Below are positions 8,792 through 17,585 of a stretch of 64,000 nt of DNA, piece by piece; within the stretch, counting starts at the first letter, position 1; each line of letters starts with the position of its first letter. The notes under the pieces are model-generated. The model ran no database searches and was not told the DNA's origin. It was given only the letters and a program-made list of their open reading frames with translations. A program made the translations under genes and the position numbers. This DNA comes from Methylocystis rosea SV97 (GTDB lineage Bacteria; Pseudomonadota; Alphaproteobacteria; Rhizobiales; Beijerinckiaceae), in NCBI RefSeq assembly GCF_000372845.1, contig NZ_KB889963.1:2872304-2936303 (forward strand), read 5' to 3'.

Positions 8792-9994
8792 GTGGATAAG
8801 CTTCTTTCCGTTTCGGACGCCCTTGCGCGGGTGCTCGCTGGGGCTTCACGGCTTGGCGAAGAACTGTCTCCGCTGGCGCGGGCGCGCGGCCGCACGCTGG
8901 CCGCCGACCTTGTCGCCCGCCGCAACCAGCCGCCGGTCGCCGTGTCGGCCATGGACGGCTTTGCGCTGCGCGCGGCTGACCTCGCCGCCGGGCCGCTGCG
9001 CATCGTCGGGGAAAGCGCCGCAGGCCACGGCTATGGCGCGGCGTTGCAGGCGGGCGAAGCCGTCCGCATCTTCACCGGCGCGCCAGTCCCGGAGGGCGCC
9101 GACGCGATATTGCTTCAAGAAGACGCTGTCGTCGCCGACGGCGCGTTGACGGCAGGCGCGCCGCCCGGTCCGCATATTCGCGGAGCTGGCCTCGACTTTC
9201 GCGAAGGCGCGGTCGCGCTCTTCGCCGGCGTGCGCCTCGGCCCGTCCGAACTCGCGCTCGCCGCGGCGATGAATCACGCTGCAGTTCCAGTCGCGCGGCG
9301 GCCGCGCGTGGCGATCATCGCTTCGGGCGACGAACTTGTCCCGCCGGGCGCCGAGCCCGGCCCCTCCCAGATCATCTCCTGCAACAATCTCGCGGTCGCC
9401 GCCATCGCCGAAGACGCCGGCGCCGAAGTCGTCGACCTCGGCATCTTTCGCGACGATCTCGCGGAACTCGAACGCGGCATCGGCCTCGCCCGCGAGGCGC
9501 GCGCCGACGTTCTGGTGACGCTCGGCGGCGCGTCGGTCGGCGACCATGATCTGCTGCGTCCAGCGCTGGCGCGCCAAGGGATGTCGCTCGACTTCTGGAA
9601 AATCGCGATGCGGCCGGGCAAGCCCCTGATCCATGGCGCGCTGGGCGACGCGCGCATCCTCGGCCTTCCCGGCAATCCGGTCGCGTCCTTCATTTGCGCG
9701 CTGGTCTTTCTCGCGCCGCTCCTGCGCGCGCTGCAGGGCGATCCAGACGCCGGCGCCGATCGGACCGAGACGGCGATCACTGGCGCCGACCTTCCCGCCA
9801 ATAAGGGGCGGCGCGACTATATGCGCGCGCGGCTCGCCCTGGACGAAAATGGCCGCCTCGTCGCAACGCCGCAGCCGCTGCAGGACTCGTCGCTGCTCAC
9901 CGAGCTGGCGCAATCGCAGGCGCTGCTGATCCGCGAGCCAGGCGCGCCGCCCCTGGCGAAGGGCGACCCCTGCCGCATCCTTCGGCTGCCATGA
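8792..9994 (+). CDS. moeA: Molybdopterin molybdenumtransferase
   Basis: Inserts molybdate into adenylylated molybdopterin. 400 aa, GTG start. N-terminal PPVAVSAMDGFALRA and IFTGAPVPEGADAI are hallmark MoeA segments. The MogA-like domain has ASGDELVPPG (about residue 178), the TLGGASVGDHD loop (about residue 244) and RPGKPL, and a late GLPGNPVAS. Full length. An active Mo cofactor would serve enzymes such as formate dehydrogenase, not seen in this window. Confidence 0.96.
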   Translation: MDKLLSVSDALARVLAGASRLGEELSPLARARGRTLAADLVARRNQPPVAVSAMDGFALRAADLAAGPLRIVGESAAGHGYGAALQAGEAVRIFTGAPVPEGADAILLQEDAVVADGALTAGAPPGPHIRGAGLDFREGAVALFAGVRLGPSELALAAAMNHAAVPVARRPRVAIIASGDELVPPGAEPGPSQIISCNNLAVAAIAEDAGAEVVDLGIFRDDLAELERGIGLAREARADVLVTLGGASVGDHDLLRPALARQGMSLDFWKIAMRPGKPLIHGALGDARILGLPGNPVASFICALVFLAPLLRALQGDPDAGADRTETAITGADLPANKGRRDYMRARLALDENGRLVATPQPLQDSSLLTELAQSQALLIREPGAPPLAKGDPCRILRLP

Positions 9995-10081
9995 TCCGAC
10001 GCCGCGGATCCGTGACTTTGGCGCCGCAACATGGCAAAGGAAACGCGCGCGCTGATCAGCCCGCCACGAAAGCAGGCCCGC

Positions 10082-10780
10082 ATGTCGATCATCGATTCCG
10101 TCCGTAAGTCGCTCGTCCCGATCCATCCGGAAGGCTACGTCTTCATCGCCGGTTTCGCCGCCGTCTCCTTCCTGCTGGATTGGCTGTCGCCAACGCTCGG
10201 CTGGATGGGCTTCATCGCCACCGCCTGGTGCGCTTATTTCTTCCGCAATCCGCCGCGGGTGACGCCGCTGCGCGAAGGGCTCGTCATCTCGCCCGCGGAC
10301 GGCGTCGTCAGCGCGGTCGGCTTCTTTCTGCCGCCGGCCGAACTCGGCCTGGGAGCCGAGCCGATGCAGCGCATCTCCGTGTTCATGAGCGTCTTTGACG
10401 TGCATGTGAACCGTGCGCCGATCACCGGCCGCATCTCGAGAATCGCTTATAAGCCGGGCCTGTTCCTCAACGCCGACCTCGACAAGGCCAGCGACGACAA
10501 TGAACGCAGCGGCATGGTCATCGAAGCGCCGTCGGGCCGCTTTGGGGTCGTGCAGATCGCAGGACTCGTCGCGCGGCGCATCGTCGGATTCGTCAAGGAA
10601 GGCGAGCAGATCGGCGTCGGCGACCGTTTTGGCCTCATTCGTTTTGGCTCGCGCGTCGACGTCTATATGCCGTCATCGGCACGGCCCATGGTGGCTATCG
10701 GGTCCCGGGCCATCGCCGGCGAGACGATCCTCGCTGACATGACCGCCGGCGCCCCTGCGCTGTCATTCAAGGCGGGTTGA
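10082..10780 (+). CDS. psd: Phosphatidylserine decarboxylase proenzyme
   Basis: Makes phosphatidylethanolamine. 232 aa from the ATG at 10082 ([13 protein letters not shown]), the usual beginning of the short alphaproteobacterial form. An in-frame ATG at 10031 would add 17 residues. The self-cleavage Gly-Ser that creates the pyruvoyl group is in [12 protein letters not shown] near residue 197. The [11 protein letters not shown] segment and an N-terminal membrane stretch are present. pssA follows 7 bases later, giving the usual psd-pssA operon. Confidence 0.94.
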   Translation: MSIIDSVRKSLVPIHPEGYVFIAGFAAVSFLLDWLSPTLGWMGFIATAWCAYFFRNPPRVTPLREGLVISPADGVVSAVGFFLPPAELGLGAEPMQRISVFMSVFDVHVNRAPITGRISRIAYKPGLFLNADLDKASDDNERSGMVIEAPSGRFGVVQIAGLVARRIVGFVKEGEQIGVGDRFGLIRFGSRVDVYMPSSARPMVAIGSRAIAGETILADMTAGAPALSFKAG

Positions 10781-10787
10781 ACAAGTC

Positions 10788-11630
10788 ATGGCCGATCCCT
10801 TCTTCTCCGGGCGCGATTCGCAAGAAGGAACCCTGACGCCCTCCGAACAGCGTCGGCTGCGATTTCGCAACATTCCGTTGCGCATCGTTCTTCCCAATCT
10901 CGTGACGCTGCTCGCCCTGTGTATGGGGCTGACGGCGATCCGCTATGGAATCGAAGGACGATTTGAAACGGCCGTGACGGCGGTGATGGCCGCGGCGGTG
11001 CTCGACGGGCTGGACGGCCGCCTGGCGCGCGCCATCAAAGGCACGTCGCGCTTCGGGGCGGAGCTCGACTCGCTGTCGGATTTCGTCGATTTCGGCGTCG
11101 CGCCTGGCCTGCTGCTGTATCTGTGGACGCTGCACGAGATCAAAGGCCTCGGCTGGTTCGCCGTGCTCGTCTTCGCCATCGCCGGCGCACTACGGCTCGC
11201 CCGCTTCAATGTGACGATGGACGATCCGACGAAGCCCGCCTGGCACGCCGAATTCTTCGTCGGCATGCCGGCGCCCGCGGGCGCCGTGACGGTGTTGCTG
11301 CCGCTCTATCTGCATTTCTCCGTCTTGGAGCTGCCGGCGTCCAAGGCGATGACGCCGTTTTACATCGTCTATGTGCTCGGCATCGCCTTCCTGATGGCGA
11401 GCCGCATTCCGCATTTCTCCGGCAAGCGCATCGGGCGAATACCGCGCGACCTCGTCATTCCGGTGCTTTTCGGCGTGGGCGTGACGGCGCTACTGCTGGC
11501 GATCTATCCGATGGAGCTGCTCGCCGTGCTGAGCGTCGCGTTCCTCGCCGCTATTCCGCTTAGCGTGAGGCGCTACAACAAGCTCGCGAAAGCGGAAGCG
11601 GAAAAAGCGGCGGCGCTGAAAGAGGCGTGA
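10788..11630 (+). CDS. pssA: CDP-diacylglycerol-serine O-phosphatidyltransferase
   Basis: Makes phosphatidylserine, the substrate of Psd. 280 aa integral membrane enzyme. The CDP-alcohol phosphotransferase motif DG-x2-AR-x8-G-x3-D-x3-D is seen as DGLDGRLAR...FGAELDSLSDFVDFG (about residues 74-103). Six or more hydrophobic helices follow. The C-terminus is Lys/Ala-rich (KLAKAEAEKAAALKEA). Confidence 0.95.
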   Translation: MADPFFSGRDSQEGTLTPSEQRRLRFRNIPLRIVLPNLVTLLALCMGLTAIRYGIEGRFETAVTAVMAAAVLDGLDGRLARAIKGTSRFGAELDSLSDFVDFGVAPGLLLYLWTLHEIKGLGWFAVLVFAIAGALRLARFNVTMDDPTKPAWHAEFFVGMPAPAGAVTVLLPLYLHFSVLELPASKAMTPFYIVYVLGIAFLMASRIPHFSGKRIGRIPRDLVIPVLFGVGVTALLLAIYPMELLAVLSVAFLAAIPLSVRRYNKLAKAEAEKAAALKEA

Positions 11631-11652
11631 CCGTAAGCAATAAGCGCTGGCG

Positions 11653-11871
11653 TCAAAAGCGATCTTTGCGATCACGATAATTTTCCGCCTTTGCCTCCTT
11701 CGCGATTTCTGCCAGTTGATCGCGCTCAGGCACGGGAACGAGCAGCACGCCAGATCCTTTGGAGATGAAAGCGAACTCCTGGCCGGGCTGCCATTTGTAC
11801 GCCTCGTAAACCACTTTTGGGATCGAGATCTGAAATTTCGCAGAGAGAGTGGCGGCGTCGGAGTTTTTCAT
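11653..11871 (-). CDS. AbrB/MazE-type DNA-binding protein, no toxin partner
   Basis: 72 aa. SAKFQISIPKVVYEAYKWQPGQEF is the swapped-hairpin DNA-binding motif of AbrB/MazE/SpoVT proteins, with a short charged tail (AEIAKEAKAENY). Starts at 11895 or 11913 are also possible. None has a strong ribosome site. Such proteins are usually antitoxins, but no PIN or MazF gene is beside it: the neighbours are pssA (convergent) and a lipoprotein hydrolase. It is either a solitary regulator or a toxin-antitoxin remnant. Confidence 0.72.
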   Translation of the reverse strand: MKNSDAATLSAKFQISIPKVVYEAYKWQPGQEFAFISKGSGVLLVPVPERDQLAEIAKEAKAENYRDRKDRF

Positions 11872-11932
11872 ACGTGACCATCGTCGATCGTTCATCGAGC
11901 CAGAAATTGACATAGGCCGTTCGAAATCAAGC

Positions 11933-13096
11933 TCATCGAGCGGCGGCGAGCGGCGCCAGGGGCTGGACCTCGACTTTCTGATTGAGCGGCGGCGGCCCGG
12001 CGGGGGCGGTTCCGCCGCTCGCGTCAATCACCGCTTGCGTCTCGGCCTCGCCAGGGCGCGGGGCTGTCAGCTGCGCGCCGATCTTTCGCACCACGTCGGG
12101 CGCTTCGGCGAAGGCGCCGTGGCCGACGAAGTCCGTCGAGAACGACGAAATATCGTGCACGGCGACGCCCAATCGATCGAGCTCCGACTTGTCTTCAGGA
12201 TTGGTGGGATTCATCGCGCCGAGGCGCGGCCGGTCGCCGGCGATGCGCGACGCGAGCGACAGCGCGCGATCATTGTTGGCGACGAAGATCGACACATGCC
12301 GAGGATCGACGCGCGCGACCTGTTGGCGGAAAACATTGAGATCGATGTCGGGCGCGGCCAGCATGACTTCGCCAAGTTTGCCATCGAGATCCGGATGGCC
12401 GGACTGCGCCACGCCGCGTAGCGTCTCCATCGTCAGCCACGCGCCCATCGAATGTGCGAGCACATGAATGCGGCCGACGCCCGGCGTGCGCGACAGTTCG
12501 ACGACGAACTTCTCAAGCGCGTCGCGTGAGACTGTCGCCGCCTCCTTGTCGGACTCATAGTTGAACAGCCCGCCTCGGGAATTCCAGGTAAAGAGCGCGG
12601 GAACGCCGGAGAAACGTCCGTCGGCGACAATCTGCGCCAGCCGAAAGCGCGCCTCCTCGACACCGGTGTTGAAGCCGTGCACGTAAAGCAGCACGTCGCG
12701 CGAATTGCCGATGCGACCCGAGACGTGGGAGGCGACTTCGCCGTAGAACTCGCGCTCATCCATGTTGCGCTTCGACAGCACTGTAAAATGCCGACGCCGA
12801 TCGGCGCCGCCGAAGCTTGGACGCTCGAGGCTTCCAGCGCGATGGTTGAGCGGGACGCCAATCGACGTCAGTGAAAAATGCGCGCGGCCGTCGTCTGTCG
12901 CGCCTTCGGAACGCCGCGTCGAAGCGACGAAAATGGCGACGTCCGACGGCTCCCCCTGGGCTCCAGAGACAAGAGAAACGGCGTTGCCGACGTGGCTGTC
13001 GACCATGCGCATGCCGTCCGACACGCAGCCGCCAAGCGACGCCGCGATCAAGAGCGCGCATAAGCGCGTCAGCGTTTCTTTTCCATGAGTGCGCAA
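11933..13096 (-). CDS. Lipoprotein alpha/beta hydrolase (DUF900 type)
   Basis: Predicted serine esterase anchored to a membrane. A TTG at 13096 gives a classic lipoprotein signal (KETLTRLCALLIAASLGGC, Cys at residue 24). The frame stays open to a GTG at 13204, but that would bury the signal. DUF900-like features: VLLYVHGFNTG (oxyanion region), LFTWNSRG, the nucleophile elbow AHSMGAW (Ser about residue 204) and LAAPDIDLNVFRQQ. A Pro/Ala-rich tail ends the protein. The substrate is unknown. Confidence 0.85.
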   Translation of the reverse strand: MRTHGKETLTRLCALLIAASLGGCVSDGMRMVDSHVGNAVSLVSGAQGEPSDVAIFVASTRRSEGATDDGRAHFSLTSIGVPLNHRAGSLERPSFGGADRRRHFTVLSKRNMDEREFYGEVASHVSGRIGNSRDVLLYVHGFNTGVEEARFRLAQIVADGRFSGVPALFTWNSRGGLFNYESDKEAATVSRDALEKFVVELSRTPGVGRIHVLAHSMGAWLTMETLRGVAQSGHPDLDGKLGEVMLAAPDIDLNVFRQQVARVDPRHVSIFVANNDRALSLASRIAGDRPRLGAMNPTNPEDKSELDRLGVAVHDISSFSTDFVGHGAFAEAPDVVRKIGAQLTAPRPGEAETQAVIDASGGTAPAGPPPLNQKVEVQPLAPLAAAR

Positions 13097-13369
13097 ATTG
13101 ATTGGCTCGATCCAGCGCCTGCTCGGAACTGAATCCGCAGCGGCGCGCTTCGACTGAGGCGCTTCGCCTCTCCACCGTCGTTTCTGACGAAAGAAAGCGA
13201 CCAAAGCGGGGCGAGACGCCCGCCGCAGTAGGGAAAAAATCTCGACATTTCATGAAGCCCGCGCAAATCGGTCGCACTTGCGCGAATGTGGGTCGCCTGC
13301 GCATAGTGCCAAGAAAATAACATTCAGGGAGATCCGACGTGGCGGCGCGCCCGCTATGTCGAAAAGCCA

Positions 13370-14299
13370 ATGCGGATCAGAATCTTGGGGTCGGGCGCCG
13401 GCGGCGGCTTCCCGCAATGGAATTGCAACTGCGCGAATTGCCGGGCAGTCCGCGCCGGCGCGCCCGGTTTTTTGCCGCGCACACAGTCCTCATTGGCGGT
13501 GAGCGCCAATGGCGCCGACTGGCTGCTGCTCAACGCCTCGCCTGATCTGCGCGAGCAAATCGCCGCCACGCCCGAGCTTGCTCCGGGCCCCGACGACGGT
13601 TTGCGCGCGAGCCCGATCAAGGCGGTGGCGCTGACAAATGGCGACGTGGATCACGTCGCCGGTCTTCTCAACATGCGAGAAGCGCAGCCGTTCAGCCTCT
13701 ACGCCGCAGGACGCGTTCTCGATGCGCTCGGCGCCAATCCGATTTTCACGATCCTGCAGACGCAACTCGTGCCCCGCATTGAGCTGCGCATAGAAGGAGC
13801 CGTGCCTGTCACCGGAGCGGGCATTGATCTAGGTCTCGCGATCCGCGCCTTCCCCGTTCCGGGCAAGATCGCGCTCTACCTCGAAAACGCCAATGCGCCG
13901 AACTTCGGAACAAGCGCCGGCGACACGCTGGGGCTGGAAATCATCGAAGCCGAAACTGGCGACTCGTTCTTTTACATTCCGGGATGCGCCAAAGTCGACG
14001 CGGACCTGGCCGGCCGGCTTCGGGGCGCCAAGCTTGTCTTCTTCGATGGCACGCTTTTCCACGAAAACGAGATGATCGAGCAAGGCCTGCTCGGCAAGAC
14101 CGGCTCGCGCATGGGCCATATCAATGTCAGCGGCGCCGACGGCTCCATCGCCGCGTTCGCGCCACTCGACGTGAACCGCAAAATCTATGTGCACATCAAC
14201 AATTCCAATCCTCTGCTCAACGAATTCTCGGACGCATATGCGACTGCCCAAGCGGCCGGCTGGGAAATCGGCGAGGATGGCATGGAGGTCGACCTGTGA
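13370..14299 (+). CDS. pqqB: PQQ biosynthesis protein PqqB
   Basis: Metallo-beta-lactamase-fold oxygenase acting on the PqqA-derived Glu-Tyr intermediate. 309 aa. RILGSGAGGGFPQWNCNC at the start is a PqqB signature. The CNCxNC cysteines, NGDVDHVAGLL (in place of the classic HxHxDH) and MGHINVSG are all present. Its stop overlaps the pqqC start. No pqqA precedes it: pqqA is at 50539-50616. Confidence 0.97.
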   Translation: MRIRILGSGAGGGFPQWNCNCANCRAVRAGAPGFLPRTQSSLAVSANGADWLLLNASPDLREQIAATPELAPGPDDGLRASPIKAVALTNGDVDHVAGLLNMREAQPFSLYAAGRVLDALGANPIFTILQTQLVPRIELRIEGAVPVTGAGIDLGLAIRAFPVPGKIALYLENANAPNFGTSAGDTLGLEIIEAETGDSFFYIPGCAKVDADLAGRLRGAKLVFFDGTLFHENEMIEQGLLGKTGSRMGHINVSGADGSIAAFAPLDVNRKIYVHINNSNPLLNEFSDAYATAQAAGWEIGEDGMEVDL

Positions 14300-15066
14300 A
14301 TGAGATCGTAGCCATTGATTGGCGCGGCGTCGCGCCCCTTGCCCGCGACGAATTCGAAGCTGCGATCCGTGCGGTTGGCGCCGAGCGCTATCACGACAAG
14401 CACGAGTTTCATAAGCTGCTGCACGGCGGCAAGCTCAACAAGGATCAGGTCGCCGCTTGGGCGCTGAACCGCTACTGCTACCAGGAAGCGGTGCCGCGTA
14501 AGGACGCCGCTTTCATGAGCCGCGTCCATGATCGCGAGCTGCGCCGCGAGTGGATACATCGCATCCATGATCATGACGGCCTCGGCGAAGAAGGCGGCGG
14601 CATCGAGCGCTGGCTGGTGCTGACGGACGCGCTCGGCTTCTCGCGCGATTACGTGACCTCTCGGCGCGGCGCGCTGCCCGCGACAAAATTCGCCGTCGAA
14701 GCCTATGTGCGCTTTGTCGTCGAGCAGCCGCTCGTCGTTGCGGTCGCGTCTTCGCTGACCGAACTCTTCGCGCCGTCGATCCATCGCGAACGCATCGTTG
14801 GAATGCTTGAAAGTTACGACTTCGTCGACGACCAGGTGATGGCCTATTTCAAGCGCCGGCTGACCCAGGCGCCGCGCGATTCCGAATTTGCGCTCAGCTA
14901 TGTGCTCGATAACGCCAAAACCCGCGCCGAACAGGAAGCCTGCGTCGGCGCCGTGCGGTTCAAATGCGACGTCTTGTGGGCGCAGCTTGACGCATTACAT
15001 CACGCCTACGTCACGCCCGGGCCGATCGCGCCCGGCGCATGGCGGCCAGGAGAAGCAAATGTCTGA
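14296..15066 (+). CDS. pqqC: Pyrroloquinoline-quinone synthase PqqC
   Basis: Cofactor-free oxidase that carries out the last ring closure and eight-electron oxidation. 256 aa, GTG start overlapping the pqqB stop. Conserved active-site segments: RYHDKHEFHKLLHGGKL, the NRYCYQEAVPRKDAAF helix and EAYVRFVVEQPL, with SSLTELFAPSIH. Not fused to PqqD, unlike the PqqCD of Methylorubrum. Overlaps the next gene by 8 bases. Confidence 0.97.
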   Translation: MNEIVAIDWRGVAPLARDEFEAAIRAVGAERYHDKHEFHKLLHGGKLNKDQVAAWALNRYCYQEAVPRKDAAFMSRVHDRELRREWIHRIHDHDGLGEEGGGIERWLVLTDALGFSRDYVTSRRGALPATKFAVEAYVRFVVEQPLVVAVASSLTELFAPSIHRERIVGMLESYDFVDDQVMAYFKRRLTQAPRDSEFALSYVLDNAKTRAEQEACVGAVRFKCDVLWAQLDALHHAYVTPGPIAPGAWRPGEANV

Positions 15067-16531
15067 GGCGCATGCCGCACGGTTCGTGATCGGCCCGGAC
15101 GCGCGTCCGGCCTTCACGCGCTACGCCCGGATGCATGAAGACCGCGCGCGATCCCGAACGGTTATTCTCGCGCCCGAGCGCGCCTATGAACTCGATCCGA
15201 TTGGGCTGATCGTTCTGCGCGCGATCGACGGCGCAACACGCCTCGCCGATCTGTGCGCGCGCCTCGCGCAGCAATATTCCGCGCCCCTCGACATCATCAC
15301 GCGTGACGTTACCGCACTGCTGCAGGGGCTCGCCGACAAGCGGCTGCTGCGCGACGGAACCGACAAATTTGCGGCGCCGCCGCCATCCGCCTTCGCCGCG
15401 TCGATCACGCCATTCGCGGGCGGACCCGCGGGGCTGCTCGCCGAGCTTACCCATCGCTGCCCGCTGCAATGTCCGTACTGCTCCAATCCGCTTGAGCTCG
15501 AGCGCTCGAATACGGAACTCACCGCCGATGAATGGGGCGAGACCTTCCGTCAGGCGGCGTCGATCGGCGCGTTGCAGCTGCATCTTTCCGGCGGCGAACC
15601 CACCGTGCGACGCGATCTTGAAGAGATACTCGCACAGGCGGTCGACGCGGGGCTCTACACCAATCTCGTCACCTCCGCCGTTATGCTGACGCGCGAGCGG
15701 TTGCAGCGTCTCGCCGAGATCGGCCTCGATCATGTGCAGGTCTCCATTCAGGATGTCGTTCCCGAGAGCGCCGACCGAATCTCGGGCTATCAGGGCGGCG
15801 TCGCCAAGAAGCGCGACGTCGCGCGATGGACGCGCGAATTCGGCATGGGGTTGACGATCAATGCGCCGATGCACCGGCAGAACATTGCGCATCTGCCGCA
15901 GATCATCGATTTCGCCGTCGAGGTCGATGCGCAGCGCATCGAGATCGCGCATATTCAATATTACGCCTGGGCGCAGATGAACCGCGCCGCGCTCATCCCG
16001 ACGCGCGAAGCCTTTATGGAAACGGTCGGCATCGTCGACGAGGCGAAGAAGCGTCTCGCCGGCGTGCTCAATTTCGATTTTGTGATCCACGATCATTACG
16101 CGACGCGGCCGAAGGCCTGCACCGGCGGCTGGGGCCGATCGATCATAGCGGTGACGCCATCCGGCAAAACCCTGCCCTGCCACGCCGCGCAGACCTTGCC
16201 GGGACTCACCTTCGACAATGTGCGCGAGAGGCCGCTTGGCGACATCTGGCGAAACGGCGCAGCCTTCAATGCTTTCCGCGGCACGGATTGGATGAAGGAG
16301 CCCTGCCGTTCTTGCGAGCGCCGCGAAATCGATTTCGGCGGGTGCCGCTGTCAGGCGTTCGCGATCGCGGGCGACGCCGCGGCGACTGACCCCGCCTGCC
16401 ACCTCTCGCCGGACCATGCGCGCTTTGCCGCTTACGCGGAAGTCGAATCGCACGTCTCGGCCCCGGACTTTATCTACCGACGCTATGGCGGCGCCGCGGC
16501 GTCAACGGCGCGCGCCAAGGAGCCGGCGTGA
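15059..16531 (+). CDS. pqqE: PqqD-PqqE fusion: peptide chaperone plus radical SAM enzyme
   Basis: 490 aa. Residues about 1-95 are PqqD (the RiPP recognition element that holds PqqA), with LDPIGLIVLRAIDG and ADLCARLAQQY. After a short linker, the radical SAM PqqE begins: ELTHRCPLQCPYCSNPLEL (CX3CX2C), LSGGEP and VTSAVMLT. The SPASM cysteines are near the end (CTGGWGR, LPCHAAQ, CRSCERREIDFGGCRC). PqqE forms the Glu-Tyr C-C bond in PqqA. The ATG at 15059 lies inside the end of pqqC, so translation is coupled. Confidence 0.95.
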   Translation: MSEAHAARFVIGPDARPAFTRYARMHEDRARSRTVILAPERAYELDPIGLIVLRAIDGATRLADLCARLAQQYSAPLDIITRDVTALLQGLADKRLLRDGTDKFAAPPPSAFAASITPFAGGPAGLLAELTHRCPLQCPYCSNPLELERSNTELTADEWGETFRQAASIGALQLHLSGGEPTVRRDLEEILAQAVDAGLYTNLVTSAVMLTRERLQRLAEIGLDHVQVSIQDVVPESADRISGYQGGVAKKRDVARWTREFGMGLTINAPMHRQNIAHLPQIIDFAVEVDAQRIEIAHIQYYAWAQMNRAALIPTREAFMETVGIVDEAKKRLAGVLNFDFVIHDHYATRPKACTGGWGRSIIAVTPSGKTLPCHAAQTLPGLTFDNVRERPLGDIWRNGAAFNAFRGTDWMKEPCRSCERREIDFGGCRCQAFAIAGDAAATDPACHLSPDHARFAAYAEVESHVSAPDFIYRRYGGAAASTARAKEPA

Positions 16532-16532
16532 T

Positions 16533-17003
16533 TTAACGCTGCGCCGCGCGAGGGTCGTCGCGCGGATCAAGATAGGTGATGTTCCAAGGGCCGACGCCGG
16601 TCACTTGTATCACCGTGTCGTCTTCGAAATTGACCCAATGGCCCGCTTCCGCGGGCGTCGCCGCAAAGCTGCCGGCGGCAAGCGTCTTCTCGGCGTTTGG
16701 ATCGACCTTGGCTCCCTGACCGTAACGGACGACCCCCGACAACACCGTCATCGTTTCCATCCCGTTGTGCTTATGAGGTCCAATTTTATAACCCTTCGGC
16801 GCTCGCACGCGCAGGATGTAAGGTCCGCCTCCCGCAGGATCGCCGAACAGCATCGCGACTTCCGCGCCGCGCGGCAATTCCGGCGGACCCGCCTTCCATT
16901 CGAGTTTGTCTTGCGAAAAGACGGGGCCTGGAGCCTCCGCGAGGGCAGTCGAGGCTGCGAGGCTTATGGCCGCGCTCGCAACGATGGCAATGAGATTTCG
17001 CAT
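16533..17003 (-). CDS. Periplasmic cupin-domain protein
   Basis: 156 aa with a signal peptide (LIAIVASAAISLAASTALA) and one cupin fold: HKHNGMETMTVLSG (about residues 77-90, metal-binding HxH and E) and later GHWVNFED. The ATG at 17003 has GGAGG (complement of 17012-17016). It resembles small secreted cupins of unknown function. Its stop lies one base from the convergent pqqDE stop, so the two transcripts meet. Confidence 0.85.
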   Translation of the reverse strand: MRNLIAIVASAAISLAASTALAEAPGPVFSQDKLEWKAGPPELPRGAEVAMLFGDPAGGGPYILRVRAPKGYKIGPHKHNGMETMTVLSGVVRYGQGAKVDPNAEKTLAAGSFAATPAEAGHWVNFEDDTVIQVTGVGPWNITYLDPRDDPRAAQR

Positions 17004-17180
17004 AGCTTGCGCCTCCAACGCGCGCCCCTGGCTTGAGATAGTGCGCCGAAGACACAGAGCGGCGAAGAATTCAAAAATTCGATTTCGGTAACAAACGAGC
17101 AACTTCCACAGGGCATATTGAGCCTTGTCTCGCGGAGTTAAGGATTTGTTTCGCATAAGTTGCGTAATGGAGCTTGTCGC

Positions 17181-17585
17181 ATGAAGTCGCGGGATACGCT
17201 TGTCCGTCTCAAACGGTTCCAGGCCGAGGAAAAACGCCGGCGCGTCGTCCAATTGAATGCAATGATCGGCGAATTCACGCGCATGGCCAATGAGCTCGAC
17301 CGGGAAATTGGTCAGGAAGAGCGGCGCGCAAACATCGACGACCCCAATCATTTCGCCTATCCGACTTATGCGCGGGCGGCGCGCACCCGACGCGACAACA
17401 TCCTTGCGTCGATCGCGGAACTGCGCGGCCAACTCGAAGAAGCCGAAGCGCAGTTCAAAGAGGCCAGCGAAGACTTCGCCAAGGCGCAAAGCCAGGAGGC
17501 GCGGGATCGCGGCGCCGAGCGCATGGTCGATGTCGTCGCCGAGCGGCGTCACGCCGAAATGCCGGAAGTTTTGCGCAGGGTTTAA
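17181..17585 (+). CDS. fliJ: FliJ-like coiled-coil protein
   Basis: 134 aa, almost wholly helical and charged. MKSRDTLVRLKRFQAEEKRR and the long coiled coil with EERRANIDDPNHFAYP resemble alphaproteobacterial FliJ, the flagellar type III export chaperone-escort that activates FliI. The ATG at 17181 has GGAG at 17169-17172. No other flagellar gene is in the window, so the assignment rests on similarity to a low-complexity family. Its end overlaps the convergent DUF2063 gene by 4 bases. Confidence 0.65.
   Translation: MKSRDTLVRLKRFQAEEKRRRVVQLNAMIGEFTRMANELDREIGQEERRANIDDPNHFAYPTYARAARTRRDNILASIAELRGQLEEAEAQFKEASEDFAKAQSQEARDRGAERMVDVVAERRHAEMPEVLRRV

Noticed and set aside
8846..10405. 519-codon open frame on the minus strand opposite moeA and psd
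   Set aside because: It is the complement of strongly conserved moeA and psd sequence. Its composition (Arg, Asp, Gly and His runs) is typical of antisense frames in GC-rich DNA.
13205..13369. A pqqA gene immediately upstream of pqqB
   Set aside because: No short frame with the Glu-x3-Tyr pair exists here. The only pqqA seen is at 50539-50616.
15011..16453. 480-codon minus-strand frame opposite pqqDE
   Set aside because: Lies wholly opposite the radical SAM gene and has no recognisable motif or ribosome site.
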